Source: Daucus carota subsp. sativus (Eukaryota > Streptophyta > Magnoliopsida > Apiales > Apiaceae). Taken from it: 64,000 nt of DNA. Numbering within the stretch: the first letter of the stretch is position 1; every line of letters begins with the position of its first letter. The translations under genes were made by a program, and so were the position numbers. Where the stretch lies: NCBI RefSeq assembly GCF_001625215.2, contig NC_030387.2:124001-188000 (forward strand). The letters run 5' to 3'. Of the stretch, positions 12,401 through 24,371 are shown piece after piece. Below the pieces are notes generated by a model. It worked only from the letters and a program-made list of their open reading frames with translations. It was not told where the DNA came from and made no database searches.

Positions 12401-13353
12401 TCTGACCTTCCTGAGGAACTGATCTAGGGACGCTGCTGTTGCAGTATCACTAGTTTTGTAAGCCTCCTCAGTTGTGGCGTAGGAGAATCCAGCACCCGAT
12501 GCATCCACAAATATGACGCTAGCCACCTTTGTCCATGCGTATGGATTTATCTCTAATTGAGGTAATCCATCAATTACATTTGCATAGTCGAACTGAAGTG
12601 GACCTACAAAGACCATGCAAAACCAGTTAGCTAGTAAGCAAATCAGCAGCATCTTTTTTTCTTTTTTAATCAAAGCCTAAACCATTCTGATATTTGATTT
12701 ATTCATGTACGACGTTGTGATTAATTTTTAATTTTTTCTGATTTAATCACTTCATTGTTATAATACTCTCCTCAATTGTATATACACCACTGAGGGACAC
12801 GTACTAAAATATAGTTTTAAGATTATTTTTTCTGAATAATTATGACCCGGAAAAGAAGTTTTGAATGACAGCCCAAGTGGAAACTCAAATTTTGGGGTAG
12901 TTATATAGAGTATTTATGAACTAGGGTTGTACCGATCTGATAAAAGAAGGGCCATAGAGCAGAACAGCCCGGACCACCATTGATCCAAATTATGATAGGA
13001 TCGTGTTTGGGATTACGCTCTGATTCCACGAAGTAGTAGAATAACTGCAGATCTTCATCGTTCTTTCCTAACCCTAGGTACCTGTCACAAACAATAACAT
13101 GCATGACATTATTAATATTCTCAGTTTTTAAGATACAGCTTCCAGATGCTAATTAAAATTGCACGAGGAATTAAACTAAAGAGAAAGAGTGAAAATGCAT
13201 GCACCCAGTTTCAAGTTTGAAAGGCAGTTTGCCGGGAAATCCCGGTAGAGTTTCGACAACTGCCTGCGAAAGAGCAGGGTTGAAGAGGTTTTCCGGCACA
13301 AGAAGAAGAAGCAAAATCCACGTAAAAGTGGTCTTCTCCATAAACTTGGGCAT
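9453..13353 (-). CDS. SCPL: Serine carboxypeptidase-like protein (clade IA, probable acyltransferase), 13 exons
   Basis: Exons (minus) are 13205-13353, 12933-13081, 12407-12603, 12194-12296, 11501-11538, 10971-11072, 10816-10902, 10562-10717, 10317-10388, 10015-10160, 9782-9895, 9617-9671 and 9453-9536. They total 1452 bases, 483 residues plus stop. Residues 1 to about 30 form a signal peptide ([12 protein letters not shown]...ALSQA), pointing to the secretory route and probably the vacuole. Seen motifs are the oxyanion loop [18 protein letters not shown], the nucleophile motif GVSYAG (Ser184), the acid motif SGDHD (about 400-404) and [11 protein letters not shown] (His460), so the Ser-Asp-His triad is intact. 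The clade IA look suggests transfer of acyl groups from glucose esters to plant metabolites rather than proteolysis; the substrate is unknown. Exon 5 is only 38 bp. Intron 10 appears to be GC-AG. The start is the first Met before the signal peptide; a second Met lies five codons in. Confidence 0.93.
10405..10555. repeat. Purine-rich repeat in SCPL intron 8
   Basis: GGGAGG/GAGAGA-rich sequence with the word AAATTATTGTT(G/A)AAATACATGAAAGG present twice (about 10410 and 10476), each copy leading into its own GA-rich tract. It lies just downstream, in gene orientation, of the exon 8 donor. Confidence 0.7.
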
Positions 13354-15550
13354 ATTATAAATCTGTATTGTTTGTGTGATTGATCAATTACTCAGCAAAT
13401 TAATTAGCTGCTTCTTCAGTGCAGTTTATATAGACAGAGTGGATATGGACATGCAATTATTAGTTCAACCGTGGGTGAGGTTTTGGTATTGAAGAAAATA
13501 ACTATGGGCATTGCAACCCATATTCTCAATTTTTTTAGTTTATTCTCACTTATATTACTTTTATAATTTTATAATTATTTTTATATATGTTTTTATACAA
13601 AAAGTGGAATTTGCATTATTGGGTCTCTGAATTTATATTTTTAAAAACTTTGAGATCTAATCATATAGTTTAGCTAATTTTCTTCTGCAGTACCAAAACC
13701 TTATTTCACTTTTCAAAATTAAAAATAACAAATATTAATCTGATGACACTACTGAATTTATGGACGATGCATGCCTTTAGAAACTTTTTAATGTGGCTCA
13801 GCTGGTTGCTGTATATGAGTAATATATATACCCGCACCCCTAGACAATTTACAGTAACTTTCTAGAACCCCAATCCCTGACGGCAACTTCAATTTGCTGC
13901 CCGTCAAAGCTAGAATCGAAATATGACACCCACGTTTATTTAGGACGAAAATGGCTCAGCTACTACTCAAACAAAATATCAAGAATCTACCTACCATTCA
14001 AAACTGCAAACAATACAAATTAGTATGTATAGTTGTAGAGGAATTGCTAACTACTAGCATTACTACACTGCGATACCATTAACTACAACTGCACCTAAAA
14101 CTAGAGGGTCATTAATTCAGATCCCAGATGGTCCAGACCTGCAATGATGAAGAAACATAATAAGCGAAACATCAGAAATAACTATATATGCATTCACTGA
14201 TCACTACCTTGGGATAGAGTAACTTTCATTTACTTAGGGGCCGTTTGGCTGAGCTTAAAAGAAGTGACTTATTGCTTAAAATAAAGAAGTGGATTTAAAG
14301 TTATAAGTTGGTTTGGACTTATAAGTTATCAGAAGTGTTTGGATACGAAGACTTATAAGTTTTTAAGTGTTTGGATAACTTAACTTATAAGTTAGTCAGA
14401 AAATAATAAAAACTTAACATATATCATCATTTTGTGTTGGAAAAGAGCCGATAGAAATAAGCTGGATCAAATAAAAGCTACGATTTGTAGCTTCTTTCGT
14501 GAGCTTTTTACCCCTTAATTAAGTGCTTTAAAAACTTTGCCAAACATGCATCAAACTAGAGAGGAGCGGGCTTTCGGGCTTAAAAGCCTAGAAGTACCGC
14601 TGCCAAACATCCACTTAATCTTAGGCTTGCTTTTGGAGAAATAAAATCTATTTGTTAAATTATGGGGTCATGGGATTAACTCAAGGAAGTGGTTATTATT
14701 TATATGTGGTAAGTTATTTAGTAGTAAAAAATAACTTTTAAATTTATGTGTTTTGTTAGTTTTTGGTATTTATAACTTATCGAGTATAAAAATAATAATA
14801 TGATAATAAAACATTATAAATTTGTATCTTTTATTGTTGTCTTATACATTTTTATAAAAATAAGTCACTGAAAAATGTTAGAATTTTCAACTTTTCAGAT
14901 TCCGACTTATATTTACACAAATGGTACTAATAAGATGTTTTGACTTATAATATCAAAAATTTAAAAAAAGCTTCGACAAACAGACCTATATTTTTTTATG
15001 GCTGGTGTTATCATTATTGTGCCCTCAGGGAGTGCCATATTTGATGGCCTTTTGGACCGTTTCTAGTTATGTATAATATGTCGCCAGTGGACGAATATGT
15101 GTCGTTCTGGTAACTTTTATTATGATTAATGTCAATTATATTTTAGTATTTTCTAAGCTAATTGTCGTCTTGGCTTTATTTTGAATGAAAATTAGTAGAA
15201 TAAATGGATAAGGATTTGATTATTGTTTGGAGGTTTAAACCAAAGAATTTCTTTCGGTTATGTCCTCAATATGTTTAGGCTATGTTTTAGTTCTTTTACT
15301 TTTAATTTTCTGGTAAAATATCACTTTGTCTTATGGTTTATACAAAATCTTTTGCTAATCGGTGAAATTGAATATTTGAATATTCAAATATTGTGTCAGC
15401 TATAATAGAGCAAACAAGTAAACTGCCAGTATTGTTTCTAGAGATTTATTTTCTCTAAAATATAATTGGCAAGTCTACAATTGAAACTTGTAACTTACAT
15501 CAGATATTAACAAATATGATGAAAAGAAGGATAAGACAAAGAACAGTGTA
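13354..15550. other. Intergenic, with a MITE start at 14238
   Basis: AT-rich. GGGGCCGTTTGGCTGAGC at 14238 opens a MITE related to the one at 8051; its right end is probably near 14610 or 14985 but is not clear. The words TTATAAGT and AAGTG are frequent in that stretch. No gene is seen. Confidence 0.4.
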
Positions 15551-16560
15551 GATTGTTAGTGTGTATGCCCTAGAGACAACACTAGATTATAATTTTCTGT
15601 TTAATGACATATGATTATTAATAATATTATTCTATTAATTAATTATCTCTTTTATAATTTATTATATCTTTATTTACCGCGATATAAATGTTAGATTAAT
15701 AAATGTCCTTGGAATATAATATGAATTTTATATCTGTAAGTACGTGACTTAGAAATGAGATTATAATAATAGTATTGATATTCTTAAATATCCCTAACCG
15801 AGTATTGTTATTATGGGACGATGATAATACATTAAGACTAGTGTGTTTTGTTGACTGATGATCACATCTTATTGATTAGAAGTATAGTGACACTAAAGTC
15901 AAGAACACAAGCTAGTGTGTAACTTGTAGAAGACGACGCATCAAAAAAGGAACACGAGGTTTCAAGAAAAACAAACACGAAGTTTCATTCCTCACCAAAG
16001 TGTTCACTGCTTTTTCGCTAGGTTCATTCGATTTTTTTTTATTAAATGTCACTATGTCAGAAAAATTAAATATCAAAATTAAATTTTTTTTATAATATAA
16101 ATAATCTTAATTTAAAAAGATGAACAAAGAAATATAAAAAATATTGAAAAAACTATTTAAAACAACCCGTGCTTTGCACGGGTTAGAAAGCTAGTTATAA
16201 TAGGAATAGAATTTCAAATTTCACTAAAAACTCTAAATTAGGATTGTTTTAGGTTTCTTCTATATAAACATCATCATAACTAGCTAAAGGGTAATAATTT
16301 TTATTTGATAAAATTCTGATTCCTAGTAACCATAGTTGTGTGTGAGAGAGAGAAGAAGAACAATTCGTGTTTTGATACTAGTAGACCACCTCCATTCAAG
16401 CTTTCACATAGATACGTTTGAAGCGTAAATTGTTTGTTGGCAGGAACATGGTGATTGATTGAAGTTAGTCCCTTAATTTGACATCTAATTCATAAAGTTT
16501 CTCAATATAAACATACAAACTACGTATTAAATATCATTTATCGCATGGATTCTGCGACGG
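15551..16560 (+). mobile_element. Degenerate LTR-retrotransposon remnant, interrupted by a Helitron end
   Basis: Starts TGTTAGTGTGTATGCCC, like LTR starts of plant retroelements. Downstream, after an interruption ending near 16194, come a TATA-like CTATATAAAC and the AGTAGACCACCTCC... and GCGTAAATTGTTTGTTGGCAGG words that I associate with LTR/leader regions. No coding domain and no second LTR were found, so the call is tentative. Confidence 0.35.
16165..16194 (+). mobile_element. Helitron 3' terminus
   Basis: The hairpin ACCCGTGC-TTT-GCACGGGT is followed after a few bases by CTAG, then host T. This is the classic plant Helitron 3' end (short palindrome plus CTRR, inserted before T). The 5' end is not identified; the element probably starts within a few hundred bases, inside the LTR-like sequence. 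Confidence 0.6.
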
Positions 16561-16959
16561 ATTCGAAAGTTTTGAATTTTTCACGTTTTAAATTATTGTT
16601 TCCGCTGTGTTTATGCCTTGAAACCCAACATAGACTCCATGGTCCAAGCTGCTAAGCAGTTGCTAATTCGAGCGTAAGACAAACCGTTGTGCAAATATTC
16701 TGATTAATTTGTCAAGGCAATCTTTATATTTATATAAAGAAGGATCCCAAAGAGGATGACGTGTAGCCTCTCAAATCTCCTCTTTTACATTTTCTCAATT
16801 CCTAGACTCCCATGTCTATTTTCTCTCAAATGATAGGATTTCAGTGTTAGTTAATTCTGGAATTTTGAAATTCCAGGCAGAAATCGAAAAGTTACTCTAA
16901 CTTTACTACTTCAGTTACATATTTGTAAAGGCTGAAACTCTAAGTATTTAGCTTCAGCT

Positions 16960-17255
16960 CCACACCTCAAAGCTAACATATTTCGCTTCCGGTGTTGCTC
17001 CTACTCCTACGATGATTACGTTAATCAAGTCATTTCAACGGCGTTCCCTGACTTCCACTCCTACAATTTTGTCGATGCCAATTTATTCAAGGTTAGATTC
17101 TGATTTTCCCCCTCATTTTTGGGTCGATTATGTTTATTATGTTTAGGATTTTGATGTAGTTTCAACGGCGTTCACTGACTTCCACTCCTCCGACTCTGAT
17201 TCCCCTCTCATTATTTGGGTCGATTATGTTTATTATTTTTAGGATTTTGATATTT
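16960..17255 (+). repeat. Partial tandem duplication around a coding-like patch
   Basis: The stretch TTTCAACGGCGTTC(C/A)CTGACTTCC...TTTGGGTCGATTATG, then TTTAGGATTTTGATAT, occurs at about 17028-17157 and again, shorter, at about 17158-17252. The first copy reads NQVISTAFPDFHSYNFVD in one frame and is followed by a GT. I do not recognise the product. Confidence 0.5.
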
Positions 17256-19340
17256 TTTGCGTTGAAAAAGGATGAAGAAATAAGGGCTTAGTTTCTGGGA
17301 TGTGGCTGTTAAGGTGGTGCAAATGGCATGTTCTCTTTGCAAAACAATACAAAGGGCTTAGTTCCGGGGAGTTTTGATCAGGTTAATAAGTCCAAGAATG
17401 ATGATTCTCATATTACTGTGGCGGGTATTTTTATTTACTTCGAATGGGTATGCTCATATTCTTGTAATTTTTTCTCCTCTTAAATAGTGTTTGTTTGTTC
17501 ATTTCTGATTTTTTTTATGAGTTGGGTCAATTTTATTGTTTATGGTGATTCTTTCTATTTTATACTTGTATGAGCTTAGGCCAGTAAATTAAATAATAAT
17601 GTGGGCTACAGGACCTTATATGTCAAGTTTGTTGACAAAGTCTTGAGCTGCATTGTGGCTATTGTTGTTTGGTTTTGGTAGGTGATCAGATGTGATTTAA
17701 GTGGCAAGTCAGAGAAACCAGTGTATAACTAGACCTAAAGAAAAAGAATTTGTGCAGGAACGGCCATTTGCTACTAAGTATATTTTCTATTTATCTTATA
17801 TTCTTGCTTCTTCTGCCAACCATACAAGCTGTTAATATTCAAAAGGATCAAACTCATGGTCTTCGACAGAATGGGATCTTTAATCCTTAGATTATGGGTA
17901 TCCCTTGTAAATCATAGTAGGACTTGCTTGGTTTTGTTTATAAGCTTAATCTTTGTCTCTTTTTGGGGTAGATTATGAATTGGTAATATACAATGACCTC
18001 AATTTTCAATTGAGTGAATTCTGTTCAATTGATTGCATAATTTGTTATTTTTTACTTAAAGTAATGCCTACTTTAGTGGCCGTAACTTCACTTAATTTAC
18101 AACCTTGTACATTTTTGGATAAACACTTGCCATGATCATAGAAGTGAATTTAATATTCGAGAAAAGGATATAGCAAATTAAATATAGAGATGATGGTTCT
18201 ACTTTTTGCTTTGGCAAACCTAGTGCGAAAAAAATTGTGAGGTTTACCAAATCATTAGCTACTACTGATACTGGAGCTGGATATCAGTGTATATATAAAC
18301 ATCAAGAGCAAACTTGATCGGCTTAACTTGATGTTAATTTTCTAATGTAAGTGAGTTTCTCGGTAATTTTCATCCTAACGAGGCAAGCCTTCGTCATGGA
18401 TGTCTTTGTCTTGGGGGCAGGTTAAAGATCTTTAGCTCTAGTATGTCAACTTATGTATGCGATTGGTTAATACTTAATATAATACTCCTAGGTTTGAAGC
18501 AAACGTTGAATCCCATTAGACAATATATATTATACCATGCTGATGCCAGAGCCATGTGAACTAGGTACAAGCATTAGAAAGTCGAGCTTGCCATCTTATC
18601 TGATACTGATAATTCCTGAGTTCAGAATCGGCCCTATGAAAGATAAGGGACCTTTGTCAGTTTATATTTTATAAGGAACTCTTTTGCAATAGTTACAACT
18701 AACTAGCTGTATTAAACTTGCAGCACCATTAGACACTCCAAGCTTTTATGTACTTGTGTGAGTTTTAGGATACTGCTTTTTGTCTTTCAATCAGTCTGAC
18801 TAAATTTGTTATCATGTGCCTCGCATTGCAGTCAGATTCGGAGACTCAGTTGCTGACAATTAAGTTCGGATGGAATGTCGTGATGAGGTCAGTGTCCAGC
18901 ACACTGGTTGGAGTTAGCCTAGAATTTGAAATAGCTACAAATTGTGTTTCTACATGGGCAATGAGAACAATATTGTGAGGAGTTTGGACCTTTCTCGGCG
19001 AACATCAAGTGCTATCGTGTCGGAAACAATATTGTATCAGCTTTCCCTGTTGCTAAAAACTGAACTATATGTCAAATGCTCTGATGCTTCCATTTCTTCA
19101 TCATTGATGGGATTATTTTGGCCGAGAAACATTAGATTTCCTTTCAAGTACTCAACTCGCAAGAACTTATGTAGTATTTTTGTTTTGCTAATTATATGAT
19201 TTTTGTTTATTTGATTACAAGTTAGTTATTTTTGTTTTAGGCCTACCAAAGGTATTCGCTTGAAAAAATTCATGAATCTGATATAATTGTAATACTTTTC
19301 CTCCTTTATGAGGTAGAAAAAATCTGTACACTTCGATAAC
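17256..19340. other. Helitron interior / intergenic, no recognised gene
   Basis: AT-rich with scattered short open frames (for example around 17370-17450 and 18840-18900) that could be captured exon pieces but show no family I can name. It lies between two Helitron 3' termini (16194 and 19942). Confidence 0.35.
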
Positions 19341-19341
19341 C

Positions 19342-19592
19342 ATTCAAAAGAGAGCTGATGGGGTTGAAGTTCCATCTAGTGTTTGGAGAGCTTTACTTGG
19401 AGCATGTAGAATACACAATAATCTAGAGGTGGGTAAAATTGCAGGGAAGAATGTTCTCAAGTTAGAATCTTTAAACTCAGGTGTATATATGATTCTGGCA
19501 GAAATGCTAGTGTAAAGAGATTCCAAGCTGAAAAGATATGGTATGAACGACAGAAAAGGGAGTGAAAGAAGCAACCTGGATGTAGTTAAATA
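19342..19592 (+). pseudogene. PPR protein fragment (E-type C-terminal region), broken
   Basis: The plus frame reads GVEVPSSVWRALLGACRIH, then NNLEVGKIA and VLKLESLNSGVYM. This is the end of a PLS-class pentatricopeptide repeat array passing into the E motif. After LAEMLV the match (AEKIWYERQK-like, then KKQPGC) jumps frames, so at least two indels or stops break it. PPR proteins bind organelle RNA. The fragment lies about 350 bp before a Helitron 3' end, suggesting capture by that element. Confidence 0.75.
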
Positions 19593-19907
19593 GAAGTCAA
19601 TACTGGACTCTTTATAGTTTATATTACCAGAGGTTATAGCAAGAAAATATTATGTATTTCGCTGCTATAGTATTAGTTTTGTAGAAATGTTTACTCGACA
19701 GACTTCTGTCAGGAACAAGAAAAAAATCTAGATTGTTAGAAAAAATCTCCTTGCCTTAAAACGTTTCCTACCCTTTTTCATTTCGTGTCGAAACAAATAC
19801 ACTTTCTTGTCATACTGTTGGGTTGATGCAACTTCTTCTGTTTAGTTTGATGGTTTTTTTTTTTAATACATTAAAGATATTTTATCAAAAATATTAATAG
19901 GAATACA

Positions 19908-19942
19908 TTTTTCTCTCGCGCGGAGCGCGTTTTTTTCCCTAG
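19908..19942 (+). mobile_element. Helitron-like 3' terminus
   Basis: GC-rich palindrome CGCGCGGAGCGCG, a T-run, then CCCTAG followed by T, matching the hairpin-plus-CTRR layout. The 5' start is not placed. The PPR fragment would be its cargo. Confidence 0.5.
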
Positions 19943-20099
19943 TTTTTTAAAAAGAGCATGTGCAAGTGTATATAAGCATAACTCTCATTTTCATTCTATG
20001 TCTGTTGAAGCACTTAGAAAAACCAAGAAATCATTTCAATAGATTTCAAGTTCGCAATTAGTATCGTCTTACAGATTGTAACACAATTTAAAACTAATA

Positions 20100-20328
20100 C
20101 TCCCTCCGTTTTGAAATATAGATCGTTTGACTTTTTTGCACGTATTTTTAAGTCCTTTGATCGCACGTCAAAAATCATTATTTTTTATTTTTTTTAAATA
20201 AAAATATAGGATTTATATTTTTATTCAGAAAAGGAAAATTTTAAAAATAATAATTTTTAGCATGCGGTCAATTGACTTAGAGATGTGCGAAAAAAAATCA
20301 AACGACTTATATTTCAAAACAGAGGGAG
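20100..20328. mobile_element. Stowaway-type MITE
   Basis: Ends TCCCTCCGTTTTGAAATATA and TATATTTCAAAACAGAGGGAG with the leading C at 20100, flanked by TA. The arms are nearly perfect inverted copies (ATCGTTTGACTTTTTT against the mirrored AAAAAATCAAACGACT). Confidence 0.85.
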
Positions 20329-20395
20329 TAGTATATTAGCTTAGAATTAACAGTGTTTGCATTTTTCTTTAGATTGACGAATACATTAATTGATA

Positions 20396-20657
20396 CTTCC
20401 TCCGTTTCATAATACATGTCTACTTTTGAACAAATTACGCATATTAAAAAAAACTAATTTTTGTAGAAAATTTTCATTTATTAATATATTTATTGCATTG
20501 ACCAAATATAATATGTGGGATATATTTGATGTAGGAAATACAAGTTAGCAAGATGTGGTATAAACCTCATCTTGGAAATATAAATATTGACTACTCTTTT
20601 TAGAAAATTGAAATGGACAAGTAATTTGAAACATTTTTTTATTCTAAATAGAGGGAG
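20396..20657. mobile_element. Stowaway-type MITE
   Basis: Starts CTTCCTCCGTTTCATAATAC and ends ATTCTAAATAGAGGGAG, flanked by TA. A different subfamily from the copy 70 bases to its left. Confidence 0.8.
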
Positions 20658-21241
20658 TATATTTGTTTCTCTCGGTGCCTCCTATCTTCACAAAATTTCT
20701 TTGTTTAAATGTTTGTATTTGCAGATTTAGCAAGGAAAATTGAAAATCCACCTGGAACACATGTTCCCTTTGTGTGTAATTATCATTTCGAACACTGTCT
20801 GTACACTAATATATTCAAAAAAAATAAAAATATATTATTTACATTTAACGGATCTAGAAACAATACTTGAGGTGCCTAAACATCTGTGATTCCTATTATT
20901 TTTATATAATTTACAATACAATTTGGAATATTTAATATTTAAAACATTATTATAATTTTAACATAATTCATTAAAATTTCCTTTTCAGTTAATTAATATA
21001 TCATTATACAAAAAATACTGATAATTAACTTATTTTTACATAAATGGCGTCCCCCTCTGACTGGAATTGGAACTGATTATTTCTAAATACATATTTATAT
21101 TATTTTAATTATATATCCACAGTCCAATACTTTGTTTTTCATTTTTTAACATAACTTTTATTTAAAAAAAATGGTTTATTGAGCCGATAAACAGAAAACA
21201 ATTAAAAAAAATGAAAAAAGGGGCCGAATTACAAAGATAAT

Positions 21242-21347
21242 TGGGCCTGGCCCAGTTACTAAACTTAATTTTGGGCTTAGTAAACTGTGTTTGGTACGAG
21301 GGTTTTGTACATCCCAGTGCAGTTGACAAGAGTTGAGTTTTAGGGTT
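21242..21347 (+). promoter_or_regulatory. eIF2 gamma promoter: three site II motifs and a telo-box
   Basis: TGGGCC at 21242-21247, GGCCCA at 21249-21254, TGGGCT at 21272-21277 and TTTAGGGTT (telo-box complement) at 21339-21347 lie just upstream of the non-coding first exon. This is the same motif set as in front of TCTP. Confidence 0.6.
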
Positions 21348-21349
21348 AA

Positions 21350-21425
21350 GCTGTTGAAGATAGATACACACAAAATATAGATACAAGAAGCTAAAGTTGG
21401 ATCAAATCTATCTGGGAAGAACAGA
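21350..21425 (+). other. Non-coding first exon of the eIF2 gamma gene
   Basis: Inferred 5' untranslated exon ending at ...GAAGAACAGAG before GTACGTAACT, a strong donor. The matching acceptor is most likely TTTTTAG just before 22985, about 40 bases ahead of the ATG. Leader introns are common in plant translation genes. The exact transcription start is not visible. Confidence 0.5.
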
Positions 21426-22563
21426 GGTACGTAACTGAGTATCAATTCATTATTTTATTGTTTAATTGATGTGTGTGTTTGTATGTGTTTCATGTATGCA
21501 AACAAAAACACATTATTTTCCACTGTAACAGTGTGTGTCTGAGCTTAATTTGTATCAAAAATTTAAAATTTGAATATTATGAAGGTGTTTTTTTTGGTAT
21601 ATTTATGTGTATTTCGGAAACTTATGTTTTTTTAAATGTGCAGATTGTATGATTAATTTGAGTAATATGTGAATTAGTAGTTTTTAGTGGCATAGTGTTG
21701 TTAAAAGTGATCATAATTGTAATTTGGAGAGAGTTAAGATGGTAAGAGGACGATGAATTGGGTCAGAGTGAAATATCTGATGGGGGTTTGGAATTTTATT
21801 TTTATTGGCTGGATATAAGAATGAGTATTGTTCTTCAAATTGGGGAAATTTAATTGAAGTTCGCGTTTGTGGAATGGAATGGAAGGGTTAAATGAGTGTC
21901 ATGCTTAGATGTTTATAGGTGTAGTTTGAGCTACATTGCATTCGCCCTCAGTTCGGTTCCTTGCAACCTGAATCAACCAAAGCCTGTTTTCGTTTTGATA
22001 TAATGGATTGGCGTGGTAATATAAGAAAAAAAATGTAAAGAAGATGTGACATGATAATTTAATTTTATGATTATTGTGATGGAATAGTTGCATATGCTAA
22101 ATTTTTTACGATAATGTTTCATCTGTAAAAACTTTATTCCTTGTATAGATTCCTTATCGGGCATCGCCCTTACCCCTTAGATAGTTAATTACTGCTACTG
22201 ATCACTTCTTCGTGTCGCATACACAGCAATATAGCATGTACTATGTAAGATGTAGACTCCCTCTTTAGAATAACATACTTATATAGCTTCGATAGTTTTA
22301 GGTGACATGTCTGTATGTATTCAAGTTGTTATTATAGTTTAGTAGTCTCCTCTTTGATGGCTGTTTACTAAATTTTAACATGATATTTACTGAACATGTA
22401 GGAAAATGAAATGGAACATAGTAGTCTAGAGGAATTAAAAATGGTAATGGGTCTCACTTCAAACTTCAAATGTAGAAGAGAAATGTAGAAATTGGGAATT
22501 AGTATAGATTTGAAGAGAATTGAACCATTTGCACACAGAGAAAGAGAGGGAGAAGGGGAGAGA

Positions 22564-22582
22564 GGGGGGGGGGGGGGGGGGG
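22564..22582. repeat. Poly-G run (19 G) in the leader intron
   Basis: An uninterrupted run of G after a GA-rich stretch. Its length is likely unstable or a sequencing approximation. Confidence 0.9.
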
Positions 22583-23025
22583 CGAGAGCTGGTGGGAGGG
22601 CAATGAAGATTCAGTTTTTCCTCGTTATCATACACTCAGCTATTAGCATCATATAGCCAGTACAATAATTCCTATTTCCTATGAACACTAAAGAATTTGA
22701 TTTAGCAAAGCTCCGTACAACACCCTAATGCCTTGATATACACCGAGTAGGTTCTACACTTTGGACTACTATTAAAAATCTTAATAGATTAATGCTAGTG
22801 AACAGGACTGGACTCTTCTCGATGCCATATTTATTAAATGCAAACTTTCTATATAACGCTTTTACCTTTGTGTTGAGGTTTGCAGAATTGCGATTTTAAA
22901 ATGAAAGGTTCAATGCGGCTCTATATAACTAGATGACTTTTGATGAGGGTCTTGTTTCTTTTTCCTGCACTTTTCTGTTTTTAGATTTACCTCTATTGAA
23001 GTGGGAAGTATTCAAGAAAAGCAAA

Positions 23026-24336
23026 ATGGCGCGGAAAGGACTGATGGAGCAAGATCTTAGTAAGCTGGATGTGACGCAACTACATCCGCTGTCCCCGGAA
23101 GTCATATCTCGGCAAGCTACCATTAATATTGGTAAGTTGATGCTTCAACATATTCGCACTTGCTTCTGATTAAATAACTTCATAATAATGTGTGATTAGA
23201 AGGAAAAAGGTCCATAGTGAGCTGATTTTTATAATATATATAATTATGGATCACCTCAATGTTTGTGTCATATTCGATTTAGTTGTATTACTGATTTAGC
23301 CCTATGGTACCCAGCAATTGAGAAAGATCTATACTTGCAGGTACTATTGGCCATGTGGCGCATGGAAAATCAACAGTTGTAAAAGCTATCTCTGGTGTTC
23401 AGGTAATATCTTCATTTCATAGTTACTCTTAATCTGGCGTATTATGGCTCTTTGCGTAACATACAAAACAAAGAGAATATGACTACTAAAATTTCACTTT
23501 AAATATTACTAATCCAGATGTCCATATATATATATTTGACTGTATATGAGCATGAGCACCGGTTGCTGTAAGCATAGTTACCCGGTTCGCGGTACGGCCT
23601 ATGGATCCGCGAACCGGTTCGCTCGTACCGGAACACGGGTCGAAGTCGACCCGGATCGGCCGGGATCGCGTTCCAATTCGTCTTTCCGGCGAACCGCGGA
23701 TGCTTGCTCTGACTACACTAAAACGAGGAAGAAAGGAAGAAAATCTATTTGTGCTGTATTGTTTTGATGATCAGTAATATACATATACATGTTTGTATGT
23801 ATATTTGTTTGCTGATGAAGAAGATGAACTGTGAAGAAGATGAAGTGTGTACGGTGTGAATGACTAATGAGACTTGTATGTGTAACTGTGCAAGTGATCA
23901 GAGACAGCTGTATCCTTCTACTCCTTTACTTTATTGTTCAACAGTCAACACATGTGCAAAGCTTAACGGTTCGCATTTAATTTTTATCATCTTTATCTAG
24001 TTTCAAAAACAAATCTTGTAATTATATTTCAAATTCAATATAATATAATAATAAAAATCCAAAAACAAAACTATTATATTAATTAATATAAAAAAGTAAA
24101 CGAAATTAGTTAATGTTAAAAAAATCTTAAAGTCACCGATAAATGATTCACTATCAATTAGTTGCGGGAATTTTGTTTCAATTGATTCTTATTCAATTTA
24201 TGTTAATTTCAAATTATAGTTTAAATTAAAAAATTTGTTTTTGATAGTTTTGCGAAACCTTGCAAAATCACATGTGTGCATATTTCTTAATATCTTTTCT
24301 TGTATTTTATAACATATTTATATTTTTCTACCTTTA

Positions 24337-24371
<35 letters not shown>

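Noticed and set aside
16250-16275. TTCTATATAAACATC as the 5' end of the Helitron ending at 19942
   Set aside because: It is not preceded by A and looks more like the TATA region of an LTR; the 5' end is left open.
23546-23767. Arg-rich frame in eIF2 gamma intron 2
   Set aside because: Formed by CCGGTTCG-type sub-terminal repeats of the hAT element.
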